A stretch of DNA of 64,000 nt from Colletotrichum lupini (Eukaryota; Ascomycota; Sordariomycetes; Glomerellales; Glomerellaceae). A program made the position numbers and the translations under genes. Shown here piece by piece: positions 21,580 to 33,939 of this stretch. Numbering within the stretch: the first letter of the stretch is position 1; every line of letters begins with the position of its first letter. Under the pieces are notes generated by a model, which saw only the letters and a program-made list of their open reading frames with translations, was not told the origin of the DNA and ran no database searches. The DNA lies in assembly GCF_023278565.1 (NCBI RefSeq), contig NC_064681.1, positions 3,534,001 to 3,598,000 of the forward strand, in the 5' to 3' direction.

Positions 21580-24500
21580 TCATGGGAAACCCTGGTAGCT
21601 GTACGAATCATGGCGATTCGGCGGCTTCCACCAGTCTTTGTAGGGGGCATTCGGCAAACTAAAGTCGGCGTACGAGAGCGGGTTCACGAGAGCCTTCATC
21701 GGCGCCGAAGCAGCAGCGCTCGACGCCGACGGCGCGCTCGACGTCGCCATGGCAGGCGGGTTCCCCGGCGGGCCCGGTCTCCCACCGCCATAACTCCCCA
21801 CGGAACCTCGGTGGTCCCCAGGAGCACCGGCACCACCAGCCGGACCACCGAGAGAAGCGTGCGACGGCGCGGGCGAGGGCCACCCCCACGCCCTCTTGAG
21901 CTCGCCGTGGATGCTGCCCAGGCGCCAGCCGCTCTCGGCGTGGATCTTGTCGAGGATCTCGAGGACCTCTTCCTGCTCGCGCGGGTCGGTGAGGACGGCG
22001 GAGGCGATGGCGAGGGAGCGGATCGCGACGGAGGCGACGCCGCGGTCTTTTGTGTGGGCTACGATGCCGCAGACTTGGTGGGCGTGGTGGAGCTGGAGGG
22101 CGCGCATTTCTTCCGAGGCGCGGCCTGGTTCCATTGGGTTCGTTTGGGCGAGGAGGCATTGGGCTGTGTGGTAGAAGAGGCGGCCGATAATGGCGGCGCG
22201 TTTGATGAGCCTTTGGGGTTGTTAGATACGAAGACAAGTTTGGGGGAGGGGAAGAAGAGGAGTGAGGGAGACTTACCAGACGTTGGGAAAGGCGGATTTG
22301 GAGTTCGTCTGCGATGGGTAGAGGTATCCGAACGGGTGCATCGTCCTCGGGCAGGTATTGTTCCACTTGTCGCAAAGCTTCTTGAGATCCTGCCACTGCT
22401 GGAGTCGGTTACCCAGGCGGATCTGCTCGTCGTGCGGGCTCGGCTCCTGGAACCGCGGGATCGTGGCGCGGAAGTTTGCAATCTTGGCCACAATGTACAG
22501 GATCCGATGGACCCAGACCTCCTCCTGTCCGAAGCCATCACCGGACCTCGATGCTGCCGCCGCCGCTGCCGATCCAGCCGGACCGCATCCCTCGTTGGTG
22601 AAATTCATATCCAGACCCCACTGATCAGGATCCCACGACGTCTGCCAGTTGAAGGCCAGGCACGAGAGCACCTCCATGCCGATGTTGAGCCAGAAGCACG
22701 CGGCGCCGATGCCGGAGGACCGGGCGTCCCACTTACACTCGCGGATGAGGGCGCGGGCGCCGGCGATGTGGTTCATGCGCTGGGCGGGCTTCTCGGACAT
22801 GATTTCGTAGACGTTGAGGACGACGGCCGTGGTGGCGCACTCGCCCGTGTTGCGGTCCGGGTTCTGCAGGCTGCGGAGGAGCTGCGTGGTGGCGGTGTCG
22901 TAGTAGAAGAGGGCTTTGTCGTCCTCGTAGGCCGGGTTGACGAGCGTCAGGTGCTTTACGCCGCAGGCGAGGAAGGCGTTGAGGAGCATGGGGGATTTGA
23001 GGGCGTGGTAGGGGATCAGGCGGGAGAAGTGTTTCTCCTTGTCGAGCGAGTCCATCCAGACGCCGACTTCTTCGACAAAGACTTGCATGTAGAGAATCTC
23101 CTCGGGGGAGTTGAGGTACTCCCTCTCGCCGGCGGTGGCCTTTTCGCTTGGTGGGGGGGTCATCATGCCGTCTACGGCCAAGGGGTTCCCGGCGGCGGCG
23201 GCGCTGCTACGGTAGCTTGGTGGCGGGGCGGTAGGTTGCGGGACGATGGAGGCCGCGCTCGAGGCGTCGCTGTCGCGGTGGTGGCCGTGGGCGCGGCTGT
23301 TGGGGATGCCGCCGGCGCCGGTGTCGCGGTACGAGGCGAAGTGCTCGTGGAGGCTGTAGGGGTGGTGAGGTGCCGCCTGCGCCGGGTGAGCCGAGTTTTG
23401 GGGCGTGAGGTAGGCGGACTCGCTCTCGCGGCGCGGGTAGGCTGATGATGATGATGATGATGACTCGATGGGTCCTCCTCCGACTCCTGCTCGCGGGGGA
23501 GGGGGTTCGCGATAGTACGGGTGGTGGCTGTACGCTGGGGGCGGCGGCGGTGGTGGTGGGTGATGGAGGAGGTGAGTTCTCGGTGAGACGGAGGCGTCTG
23601 GGCCGCTTGCTCTTGCGTGTGGGAGGAGGTGGGATTGGTGCCGGAGGGTCGGCTCTAGATGGCCTAGATGCCGTGGCGGAGGGGCGACGGCGGCCTTTTT
23701 ATCAAGATGAGCGTACCGGCCGAGGCCTCCGACATACTCGGAGGCGATGAGCCTCGATTCATCTTGGAATTGGACTGTAGGTTCGTTAGCATGGAGGTCC
23801 AAGTACTCTATGTGACCATTTTTTCGTCCTCTTTCTTCAAGAAAAGATGAGTGATGCACAGAGAGAATGAGTGGCCGACGGAAATGGGCAGTCGTTGAAA
23901 ATGAGGGCATTCGCAACTCACCTGACCACTCCACAGTGGGGGGCATGTACGGCGGTTTCTTGACCTGCACGTCTATAAAATTAAGCCTCACGCCGCGTTT
24001 GCATTCTCGACTGCTTTTTCGACAATTTAGACAGTCTGGTAACCCTTCGTCACATTTTAGATGCCGTTCCCTACACGTTAGACAACCCGTCCGCACTCGT
24101 TTTGATTTGGTGGCGGTCGCGGCGGCGGCAGCGGCTGATTTCTCTGGGGATTTGGGTTTGACGAGCAGGTCGCGCGACGGGGTGAGAGAGTGGATGCTCG
24201 CGCTGCGGCGGGGCGGGATGTGGGAGCTGGGCAAGTTCATGGTGTCTGCGGCGCTGTGTTGGTAGTGCTGTTGATGATGATGATGATGATGCTGGTTGAG
24301 ATAGTTTGACTGGTGATGTTGGTGATGATTCCCGAGATACGAAGATGCCGATTCCGAGTTGGAGGCGGCGTCGGCGTCGGGACCGAGGGTAAAGTCTGGC
24401 GTAAAGTCGGAGGAGAAGCCGAAGGAGAGGGAGGAGACCTGGTCCTCGTCGTCGTCGTCGTTGTCGCCCCCTACTAGGTGGTAAGGATCGTGGACGAAGT

Positions 24501-24741
24501 CGAGGGGCGGATGCTCAAAGGGATTCAGCACCGCCGAACCGAGGCCAAAGCCTGGCACGAGGACGCCTGCAGAGGCGTCGTATGCCTCCAGGGCTACTCG
24601 AAAGATCCGTCTCTGGCGAGTAGAGACGGATGGGGAACGTTGGGGGGAGGAAAACGATGCGCGGCCTGTTTCTTTTCAGTGATTGCTCGGGACACCTGAT
24701 TGTGGTGAATTGGGTTGCGATTGGGAGGTCGTCTTGGGCAT
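21580..24741 (-). CDS. Zn2Cys6 transcription factor with Fungal_trans_2-type domain
   Basis: Coding exons are about 24612-23922, 23774-22277 and 22210-21580. The zinc cluster 'CLTCRERHLKCDEGLPDC' plus 'LNCRKSSREC' has the C-x2-C-x6-C spacing twice. The preceding 150 residues carry Asp, His, Gln and Ala runs, followed by Pro/Ser/His-rich disorder. The C-terminal half ('LLNAFLACGVKHLTLVNPAYEDD', 'GIGAACFWLNIGMEVLSCL') fits the Fungal_trans_2 regulatory domain. It should be a nuclear DNA-binding regulator; targets are unknown. The first coding exon has no in-frame ATG before a stop, only GTG at 24558, so the start is probably an ATG in an upstream mini-exon, perhaps 24741, with a weak splice. 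The 147 bp intron 23775-23921 is frame-preserving and stop-free. Upstream lies an unusually long gene-free region. Confidence 0.82.
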
Positions 24742-24890
24742 CAAACGTTGGTTGACGTCGTTGGAAGTTGGTGATGTCGTTGTCGATGTTTCGTGTCGTG
24801 AGAGAGAAAATGCGCTGATGAGCGGTCGTTGGATGAGATTAATCGGCCCTCTCACGATGAGAGTGAAAGGAGGCGCGTAGGCGGGGATTG

Positions 24891-25480
24891 GAGTGAGTGA
24901 GTGAGTGAGTGAGTGAGAGCGCGCAGCTGCAGGGGGCTCTCTCTCTCTTCTCTCTCAAAGTGTTCTCTCAAATGTACGGAGCCGAAAATGGGGGGCTGCT
25001 GGGAAGAGGCAGCCTATCGCGGGGAAGGGAGAGAGGAGTCTGCGGTTATCGAGTTTGCTATCTCGGTACTGGGCGCTGTTGGTCGTAGGTGGTGGTGAGA
25101 TCGAAGACGACGATCGGAGTCGAACGGGTTGTCGGCTATGCAGTGCGCGCGATGCAGCAGCGTTGAAGGCGTCGGGTAAGGGGGTGAGGTGTGAGGTGAG
25201 AGTGTGTCGGTGAGTGAGTTGAGCGTCGAGTTGAATTGTGAGTGTGTAGTGTGTGTGTGTGTGAGAGAGAAAGCGGAGAATGGAGTGCGGTTTGTGAGAG
25301 TGAAAAGTCGAGATGTAAAAGTCACAAGCTGCTAGTCGCCTCCTGGGATGGAACGGGATTGACTTGACTAGCGTAAAAGATGGTGAAGTGTGAAGAGTGG
25401 TCCCCTTTTCCCTGTCTCTCACTCACTCTCTGTGCTGTGAGTGTGTGTGCTATGTGTGTGCTGTGTGTGTGCTCTGTGCT
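24891..25480. repeat. Simple-sequence tracts upstream of the Zn2Cys6 gene
   Basis: (GAGT)n lies at 24891-24918, (CT)n at about 24937-24955, (GT)n at about 25249-25262, and imperfect GTGTGTGCT repeats at about 25438-25480. They sit in the probable leader or promoter of the minus-strand regulator. Confidence 0.8.
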
Positions 25481-28400
25481 CCGTCTCTTTCAGGCCAGGG
25501 CGTTACGTTGGGTAATACCTTACGGTGTGTGGTAAGGTGTGGATAGTGTGTGTGAGTGAGTGCGAGCGAGTGTGTGTGGACGGTACAGGTGGAGGGAAGC
25601 GTGAGACTTGGTCTGTTCTCGTGCCCGCTAGGTCGTTTACATATGCAGGAATCCCGGGCGATGGGTGGGCGGACTGTGGACAGTCTGGGGCGAGGCGCTG
25701 TACCGAGTAGGCAGTGCGTGGGTGTTGGAGACACTTGGACGAGTGGGCAGTGGGTGCAACAGAGTTCTCGTTCCTCTTTTGCCGGTGTGGTGTCGTCTTG
25801 TCTCCGATGCTGCGATCTCCCCGGTCCTATCCGGCCTTGGGTGTATCTGCTTCAAGATAGTCAAGGGTGGAGGAAAGACTTGTATCGCGATGCAATGTCG
25901 CAGATGATTCCCATCAGAGGGCAGGATAACGAGGCCGAAGAAATGCGAACAAGAACGACAACGACATGAGAACCTGGGCGGCGGAGGATGGAGACAGGTA
26001 AGGTAGGCAGTGTCGAGAGTTGAAATCTCTCGGCAAAGGAGCGGGATCAAGCGGGATGGGTTTCCCAACTGAGAGGGGACCTTAGGTCGGGATCGGGGGT
26101 GCCAGGACTCCAGGAGCCAGCCAGGAGACAGGGGGGTATGGCCCTTGGGGGTCTTGTTCCCTCCCTGGGTTATGGTTGTGAGGGAGTGTTCTAGCCAAGA
26201 CAACAAAGTCTTGGGATGAGGAAACGTCGCGAAAAGCCGCGAGTACGCTGATTTGTCGCAGATGGCGCAAACTTGGTGGTAGAGGACAAGTCTTGGTCAA
26301 GACTACGTGTGTGATCCTTCTTGGCCTCAAAACCTCAACGGCTCTTGGCTGTGTATTGAGATTTGTTCCGTCTAGTGTCAAGTCGAAGGGGTGGGAAGGC
26401 AGAAAGTCTTGGGTTAAAAGGATCTTGGGCAAAAAGGAATAGAGATGCTGGGGGAGAAGAGCGTTGACAGGCCGGCTATGCTATGTTTAGGTAGTAGGGC
26501 AGACAGAGTGGGTAGTCGAAGCCGAAGAGAGATTGAGTGACGCCGGTTCTCGGGGAGTGGGCAGGCCGGGAGCCAGATACATACAGGCACAGTCACAGTG
26601 GGCAGAGAAGGGAGTCGGTCAGTGACCGATGGATGGACAATGGATGGACGTCGGAATTGAGTGAGTCCAGAACTCTTCCCCCTCTCTTTCCCTTTCACAT
26701 CAGGTACGGACTTTACTGGAACGGGGGCGTGGAAAAGGTAGAGAAGCAAGAAAACAAATCACCTACACATGCCCGAGAGGCAGGTACATACATCATACAT
26801 GAGAGTGTGGGCGTAAAGGCGGGGAGGCTGAGACTGAAGATTTACGAATGGGAGGGAGGGATGAGAGCCTGGGAAGGCAAGCGGGTGAAGAAATTGGATG
26901 CCGGTCATTCAAGGGTTACAATACTTACTTACTACCTGCTTATCATTTTTTACTCTCTATTCCTGCTGTTAGTTGTATATTCTATGTGTTCATCAGAGAA
27001 CACTCTTAAAAGAAAGGACATTAAGAAGAGTCGGAGAAAAAGAGCTGGGGTACATACGGGTAGAGCGGCAAATGATTATGTCACCCACTCCGTAAGAGAA
27101 GGGGAGAAGATACAGTTGAAAGAGTGCGAGATTCAGCGACACAGTGACAACTCGAGGCGAAGGAGGGCGGTGCGAGCGAGGATGGATGACCTGTGGGTGT
27201 GTCCCCAGATGCAGAGAGGAGAGAAGTGAGCTGGGCAGAATACCAACCTAACAGACTGTTGAGGAAGAGGAAAAGAGAGGGCGAGAGAGAGACACGGCCG
27301 CGTAGGACGTGTGTGATGGACGCACCACACGGGCGTGTCTCGATCTCAGCACACCTTCCACAACGTAACAAAACGTCCCTCCTCTCGCTTGATTTAGCAC
27401 TTTCTGTGTGGGATCTTCTAAAACTGGAGCGGTCCCTTGGTTCCACTTTTTAAGATGGAAGAAGCGTTTGCCGATGGTGACAGCCACAGGAAGTCTGTGG
27501 TTCAGAGGTCCGTACCTGTTTTGATAGTGACGATCACGTTGGCTATAGAGAGCTGGGATTGAGCAGGTGTTGACGTCGTGTGTGTGTCGTTGTGCGAGTG
27601 ATTGTCAGAGAAGAAACATCTACTGAGAAAGAGTCAAAGAAAGGAGACTTCTCTTAAGCAACAAGGCCGTGGTCCGACGTGCTCCATCATCTAACCTGGC
27701 CTGAGCTCGGGATATCCGCCTTTCAGCGCCGGTTATCCGTTCTAAACTCCTGATCGAGTTGCTGGCCAGCTGAAAGAGAGGGACTATGCCGGGCCGAGAA
27801 GACGAGAGACGAGATAGAAATCTAGCGCAAGATCGGCTCCTTGTCTCCTATCCCGTATACTAATGACCATGCAGTTTCTCCAAGACTTACCAATGTTGCA
27901 CACTCAAAGCGACAACCACTCAGCCAAAGTTATCCATAACCTACACAGTCGACATCACACAGTAGATGCTACTGAGGAATGACGAGGATCAGGACCAGAT
28001 CAACTCGCGATCCTTGTTCCGAGACCCGCGTCTCTCGGACCATGTAGCAGAAGCGCACACACACAGCCACAGCACACGGCTCCTTCACCCAATCATCCTC
28101 GCTCATCTCCCTCATGCACTTCCCACTCCCACATGCCCGTACCTTGCGCGGGACTGGTGTTGCAGATCCGCCTTTCCGGGGTTCCAGGTGCCGCTAGAAT
28201 CATGGTCGAAGGGCTGGAACAGCGCGCCTCAGCCAAAGAGCACAGCCAGCTAGCTTCCCACACCATTTTCCGGTACCTACCTAAATCCTGATGGTGAAGT
28301 GACTTGGACCCTGTCATCTACAGGTTGTTCCGTCCCAAATGCTTCCTTTTCGATGTTTCCTCGCTTCTTTTCCATCCTCAAATCATTCGCAACCTCGTCA

Positions 28401-31400
28401 TCCTAATTCCCCGTTGGAGAAGTCGAATATTCTCCGACGGCGAAAGACGAATGGTTTTCTCTCTCGAGCTCAGGGATAACTCCTGAGCTCGAACAGGGCC
28501 CCCGTCCGTCCGTGTTTCTCTTGAGCTTCTCTGTCACTGTTACAGGACTGCTTCGGCTTCTCTTGCTTCCCAGAATGCCGAGACCATCCATTGGCAACTC
28601 TGCCCAGAAATTCCAATGTGGCCATCGTCAGTGCGTACGCAGTATTATGGCGTCTTTGTATCATCGTCCCTCAAGGCCAACCGCCAAACCAGGCAAAAGA
28701 GGGCTTGGCCGTGGATTCTTTTGGAATTATTGACCCATCATGAGCCCTTGTTTGACCATGACAGTTCTCTCGGCGCGCGCGCACTCCACAGGTAATGGTC
28801 ATCATTCATCGTCAGGGCCGCGCAATAGCAACTATAACCTTCTTAGCCCCTGGGCCCTGGCATGATTGGCATCGTTTTACGGGACGAGTTGCAGTTGCAT
28901 CCGCTTGATGATGCTTCCGCCTGATTCTCAGCAGAGCCTAGAGGTCCAGCACCGCTTCTTGTTGCGGTTTCTGTTTCCATTGCTGCGTAGTGAGTGTGGG
29001 GACTCGAGAAGGGTGATTCGCGGCCTTCGCCAGCAGCTGGCGTATGTTAGTCGCGGAACGTCGTATTCTCGCCCAGGTTTGTTTTGACGTCCACCATCAT
29101 GCCAGATGCTCCCGATTATCTCATGTTCTATCTCTCTTCCCTTCAAGGGTGCCTGCCTGCCCGTCCACTTCCAGTAACTCAGTGGACCACCCCAACATTC
29201 CATTCTCTCCCCACCGCCGCCGGCCGAGTTGTTTTGCTCCAGGCCGCTCGGGACGGTTTGATCGCCATGCCCCGGCGCAACCTCAATTCTCCCTTGCCCC
29301 GGGTACGTCGATCCCATAGGCGGTGCCGGCCGCGCGCCAAAACAGAAAGACCACAGTCGATGGAAAAACTACGTAATTGGCTAGGAAAGCCGTATGGTAT
29401 ACCAGACTTATCATGCTGGTAACTATAGCCAGAGCCTCAACAGGGTTGTCGAACAGAATTAGCAAGACCGAGCGAGATTGAAAAGCATCAGCCGAATGAA
29501 GCGAGTCGTTGCTCATGTCACAGTTGTTGGAGGGGGCGAGTAGAGCCGAAGTGGGAAAAGTGTCTCGCGACACCTCCCCAGTTATTAACCCAGTTTGTCG
29601 GTGTATGCAGTCTGCTCAATAGCATGGAAACCCTACAGCCGTATTCGCCCACCTCACCTTAACAGTGTCAGTGGTTGCGAATATAGGCTCAAGCAAGCAA
29701 GGTTCGTTCCTTGGGGGGGCCATTCGGGGAAGCTTTTGCCCATGTTTCGTTTGGTCTTTACGCCACGCCCAAAGTGTCCCAACTACAGGCTGCCATCCCT
29801 CTCTCTCCCAGAATAAACACAATTCAGAGCACAGTTCAGAGTTAGGTTGCCTTTCCCATCGGGTCTCGTTGCCCTTCTGAGTTTTTTGGTCGTCTCCAGA
29901 GCCCAAGAGCGTAGAATTAAGGTGTGTCAACTCGAAGCTCCGAAGCGTCTTGACCCTCTCCTCGCAGTATTTTCGTCCGACCTCTCGCCGCTGCCCTTCT
30001 CTCTGGGACTTTTCTGTCAAAGTCACCACCGGGCCATGGGACGCTCATAGTCCCCCTTCTCTCCCCGCCTTCTCCCGCCGGCTGTTCGGTTTGCCGAGCA
30101 CTGCGTTACCGTCCAAGAGCCAAGATTGCTGCTTGCACATAAAATGCCAAGAGAATCAATGTTGCTGTATTCTGCCAAGCGCACCCCTCCCCGACCCCGA
30201 GCGGCGGGTTACGAAACTTGCCCACCAGACGAACCAAAGTGAAACAAATTCGCCAGAGAAGCCCTGTCCGAATAGGGTGACGGTCATGATAGCCTTTTGT
30301 TCTTTGTTTTCCGTCCGTAATGTAAGCCGAGCGGGCAAGGCACAGAAAAATTGCCAGAAATGCAGCATGATGTATTCTAGGTTTCTGGCTCCAGAGTGAA
30401 ATTTGTAGCAACAGCAGTAGCAGAAGCAGTCAGAAGCGAGCCTTCATCCGATAGTGCCCGGGTCGGAACAATGACAGGATTCGAAAGCGAATGCGGGTGC
30501 GCGCTGTTGGAAAGGTCGATGCAAGCACCACATTATCTTGAACTCACTCAGCGGCTCGGGAACACAAGGTTGTGTAGCCTTTTGCTTTTCCGGCCGTGGA
30601 AAGCGAGTATGTGGAGGAACAGCAGCAGCATCAGCAGCCAGCTTTGTGCCACTCTGCTCATCCATCCGTGATCACAATTCTCTCCCCAGCTTGAACAGGA
30701 CTTTGTTGCGATGAAAGTGCAGTGTATCCATACCTCCCCCTTCGTCATGCCTCGCCTTGCATCCCGCCGCCGCCGCCGGTCCCCCACAACCTCAAAGGAG
30801 GTTGCTAACCAGCCCAAGGGGAGGGAACCCTCTGTTCCGGAACAAGAAACCAGGGAGGCTCATATTTCTCAAGCGGGAAGGGATAAGCTTCTCGGGAAGT
30901 TTTTGCCTTGCCCCTTCGCGGGTAGGCATTCCTGGGGCAGAGGCTCCCAACGCCCAGTCCTACCTTACCGTAACTGTCAAGGGTTATGTTAGCTGTGACG
31001 GACGTCCCGGCTCCGGGCGGGGGGGTTCGTGGGGCCTTTGCGACTACTTGACACAATGATACTGCAGTGACAAAGAAAGAGCCCGCCAAGTCTCTTGGTG
31101 ATTTTCATATTTCAACTCCTGTCACTCTGTATTCGTCATCTCCAGCCGACGCCCAGGCTGATCGGGAACACCCTGGCGGGGGGTGGGAGATGAGCCCAGA
31201 TGCTGCATCTCGAGTCGTCTTGTCACTTTTGTGGCACTCTTGGCCTTCCTGCAACTTGTCTGTACACGTACGCTCACGTTATGGACGGTGGACTTGGCAA
31301 ATCACCAAGCATTTCAGCCATTTGCTCTACGCCATCATCATCGAGTCCACGGATGTTGTGTGACATTCAGGGTTTAATCGGCCGGGAGATTGGGCTCCCC

Positions 31401-31745
31401 TCCCCCTCCACCCGCCGCAGCCCCAACCTGCAGCAAGCCGAGCCTCGATCTCCTGCGTCTGTTTTTTCGTCTGAAGTTACCCGGTGCTAGCGCATAGCAG
31501 TCCTCTTTGCAGAATGGGGAGGGAGGGGGAGGGAGAGAAAAACAAAGGCGCAAGGCAGAGAGAGGAATCTGCTACATCTGAGCCGAGATGCCAAGAAAGT
31601 GTCTCCAGGCGTGAAACAGGAGATTTGACAAATCGGTATCAAGGCCTGGAGAAATGAAATAGGGAAGTTTACGGAGCCGAAGTTTTTCGATCACTTTCGA
31701 AAAATCTGGAGAAAGAAGAAGGAATATGGGAAGTTAAATCGAAAA

Positions 31746-31799
31746 TGGGAGTGAGAGTAAAAGCGAAAGTGAAAGTGAAAGTGGAAGTGAGGGTGAGGC
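31746..31799. repeat. GAAAGT/GAAGTG-type hexanucleotide tract
   Basis: An imperfect purine-rich array of GAAAGT-like units on the + strand ('AGTGAAAGTGAAAGTGGAAG'). It lies about 800 bp before the pantoate ligase gene and has no known function. Confidence 0.75.
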
Positions 31800-32608
31800 T
31801 TGGAAGGGGAGGCGACATAACCTAACCAAAGTAGCGCCGATTTCATGGGCATTAGATCGCGGGACCGAGAAAAATCGAGCCAAAATCGAAGAAGTAAAAG
31901 ATCGACGGGTATCTCGCATGCTCGTGTTGTACGAGAGTTCTCTGGTGCCATGTTGTACGAGGCACTGACCTGGCCATTTATCTTCGTGTAGCATTGCAGA
32001 TTGGTTTTCTTTCTTTTGACCAAAGGACCATTCGTGCGACCCTTGGTATTGCCGGCTGATAATGAAAAAGATGGGAAAGAAGGGATACAGGAGAGGATGG
32101 GGAAATGGGAGGGTGAGAGCATGGGAGACCAGGGAGGAGGGCCGTGACAGCGGGAAGTTTGGAGAGGTTATTCAGTGGATATCCGCTGCGAATTCCCCGA
32201 CGCGGGTACACACCGAGGCTTCACCTCGATTAAGGTCGGCTCCCATATCGGTGAGGTCTTCGGTCTATGTTTCCGGAAACTCCCACACGGAAACCATCAA
32301 GGTTCTCGACGGATACAGCCCACACACGTCCTCAAGACCGCTTATGTCATCCGATCACGTGCAGAGACCCACACAAGCTCCCCAAGCTCCCCCTTCGCTC
32401 ACCGAGCTCACCGATAACACCGAGACCGCCGCCTCCATCTCCACCAAACCTCCTGTCGTCCCCAAAAATCCGCCGCAGAAACCATCACAGCTTTGGATGA
32501 CTCTACAAAGCCATTGCGCCTCCACAATGGCCGCGATCCCCTTTCTTCCTCCCTAATCCAATTCATCCCTCATTTCTCATCATTTACCACAATCTAAAAC
32601 CACCCAAA

Positions 32609-33763
32609 ATGCTCGCCCGCACCCTCCGCGCCGCGGGCGCAAGCACAACCCATCCCGGCGCCGCTACAGCCCTCACCCAGCAACAGCTTCGAACAGCATG
32701 CTCCTCCTCCTCCCACCCGTCACGCGGCCCCGAAACCCTCCCCTCAAGTCCAATCCGCGTCCTCCGCACCGTCTCCGCCCTCCGCCACTGGCGCCGCCCC
32801 CACGTCCTAAACTACCGCTCCGTCGGCCTCGTCCCGACAATGGGCGCCCTCCACGAGGGCCACCTCTCCCTCATCCGCGCCGCCGCCCGCGAGAACCACC
32901 ACGTCGTCGTCTCCATCTACGTCAACCCGGCCCAGTTCGGCATCGCGGAGGACCTGGCGTCCTATCCCGTAACCTGGGCGCGCGACAGCGAGATCCTACG
33001 GAACCTGGACCGCGAGTTGGCCGGCGACGGGGATATGCTCGGCCGCGTGAGCGCCGTGTTTGCGCCGACGACGGGGGAGATGTATCCCTCTGGGTTCCCG
33101 GGGCAAGAGGTCAGCAGCAAAGGCAGCTTCGTGACGATTACGCCTGTGGGCGAGGTCTTGGAAGGCGCGAGCAGACCGACCTTCTTCAGGGGCGTCGCGA
33201 CGGTGTGCATGAAGCTGTTCAACATTGTCCAGCCGGAGCGCGTATACTTTGGCCAAAAGGACGTACAACAAACCGTCGTCATCCGCCGCATGGTAGAAGA
33301 CTTCATGCTCCCCATGGACGTCGTCATCGGCGAGACGACGCGCGCGGACGACGGCCTGGCTCTGAGCTCGCGGAACGTCTACCTCGGCGAGCGCAGACGC
33401 AAGGTCGCGACGGTGCTGAACCGCGCGCTGAAAGCGGCGGAAGAAAAGTACCAGCAGGGCGGCGCGCTGGACCGGGAGACGATCCTTGGCGCCGCGAATC
33501 AGGTTACGACTGACGTCCTGGCGGAGCAGTCGAAGCTGGCGCCCAAGGATAGGGTCCTGTTTGAGGTGGACTACATCTCGCTGGCGGACCCGGACACCAT
33601 GCAGGAGATAGACACTGTTGTGCCGACAAAGGGCGGTATTCTCAGCGGCGCTGTGAAGATGCTGCCGGTGGAGGAGCCGCAGCCCGGCGAGGACCTTGGT
33701 CATAATGACGGTCCTGCAGTGCGTCTCATTGACAATATTATTCTCAAGCCTAATACCCAGTAA
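32609..33763 (+). CDS. PAN6: Pantoate-beta-alanine ligase (pantothenate synthetase)
   Basis: A single exon of 384 residues. The enzyme condenses pantoate and beta-alanine with ATP to make pantothenate, the precursor of coenzyme A. Family signatures are clear: 'GLVPTMGALHEGHLSLI' with the HxGH nucleotidyl-transferase motif, 'SIYVNPAQFG', 'RVYFGQKDVQQ' and 'DGLALSSRNVYL' in place of the KMSKS loop. The first 50 residues are Arg/Ser/Thr-rich with few acids and could be a mitochondrial presequence, although the yeast enzyme is generally regarded as cytosolic. The protein is longer than the bacterial enzyme mainly through this N-terminus and short loops. The ATG at 32609 follows a CT-rich leader ('CCCAAAATG'). 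The 3' end faces the acyltransferase gene 176 bp away. Confidence 0.96.
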   Translation: MLARTLRAAGASTTHPGAATALTQQQLRTACSSSSHPSRGPETLPSSPIRVLRTVSALRHWRRPHVLNYRSVGLVPTMGALHEGHLSLIRAAARENHHVVVSIYVNPAQFGIAEDLASYPVTWARDSEILRNLDRELAGDGDMLGRVSAVFAPTTGEMYPSGFPGQEVSSKGSFVTITPVGEVLEGASRPTFFRGVATVCMKLFNIVQPERVYFGQKDVQQTVVIRRMVEDFMLPMDVVIGETTRADDGLALSSRNVYLGERRRKVATVLNRALKAAEEKYQQGGALDRETILGAANQVTTDVLAEQSKLAPKDRVLFEVDYISLADPDTMQEIDTVVPTKGGILSGAVKMLPVEEPQPGEDLGHNDGPAVRLIDNIILKPNTQ

Positions 33764-33939
33764 GGAGCGACTTGGTGGGCTGTATTTGGATAAGAATTGA
33801 AGGCAAAGTACTATCACTATTTTACCGCATAATGCTATATAGACTTCTTATAATCTCCAAGAATGCCATGCTTTGCAGTTAACAAATACTATCGTAAGAT
33901 CATCACGCTTGACTTGACACGATTACAGTAATACATCAT

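Larger units (their letters stand above)
24742..32608. other. 7.9 kb gene-poor intergenic region
   Basis: The region separates the divergent Zn2Cys6 regulator and pantoate ligase genes. It has ordinary base composition, unlike the RIP block, but I found no gene with family features, consistent codon use or joinable exons. Open frames reach 230 codons and look random. The first 1 kb next to the regulator holds GT- and GAGT-type simple repeats. Further on are purine-rich stretches (for example 31500-31800). It most likely contains a long regulatory region and leader of the regulator; a long noncoding RNA is possible. The 300 bp before 32609 is C-rich, as expected of a core promoter. Confidence 0.5.

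Noticed and set aside
21388..23445. 685-codon + strand frame
   Set aside because: It lies antisense to the Zn2Cys6 gene and results from its GC-rich codon pattern; no domain is recognisable.
26537..27229. 230-codon + strand frame with a hydrophobic stretch
   Set aside because: It starts with GTG, has low-complexity composition and no family features or codon bias; it is most likely chance in the gene-poor region.
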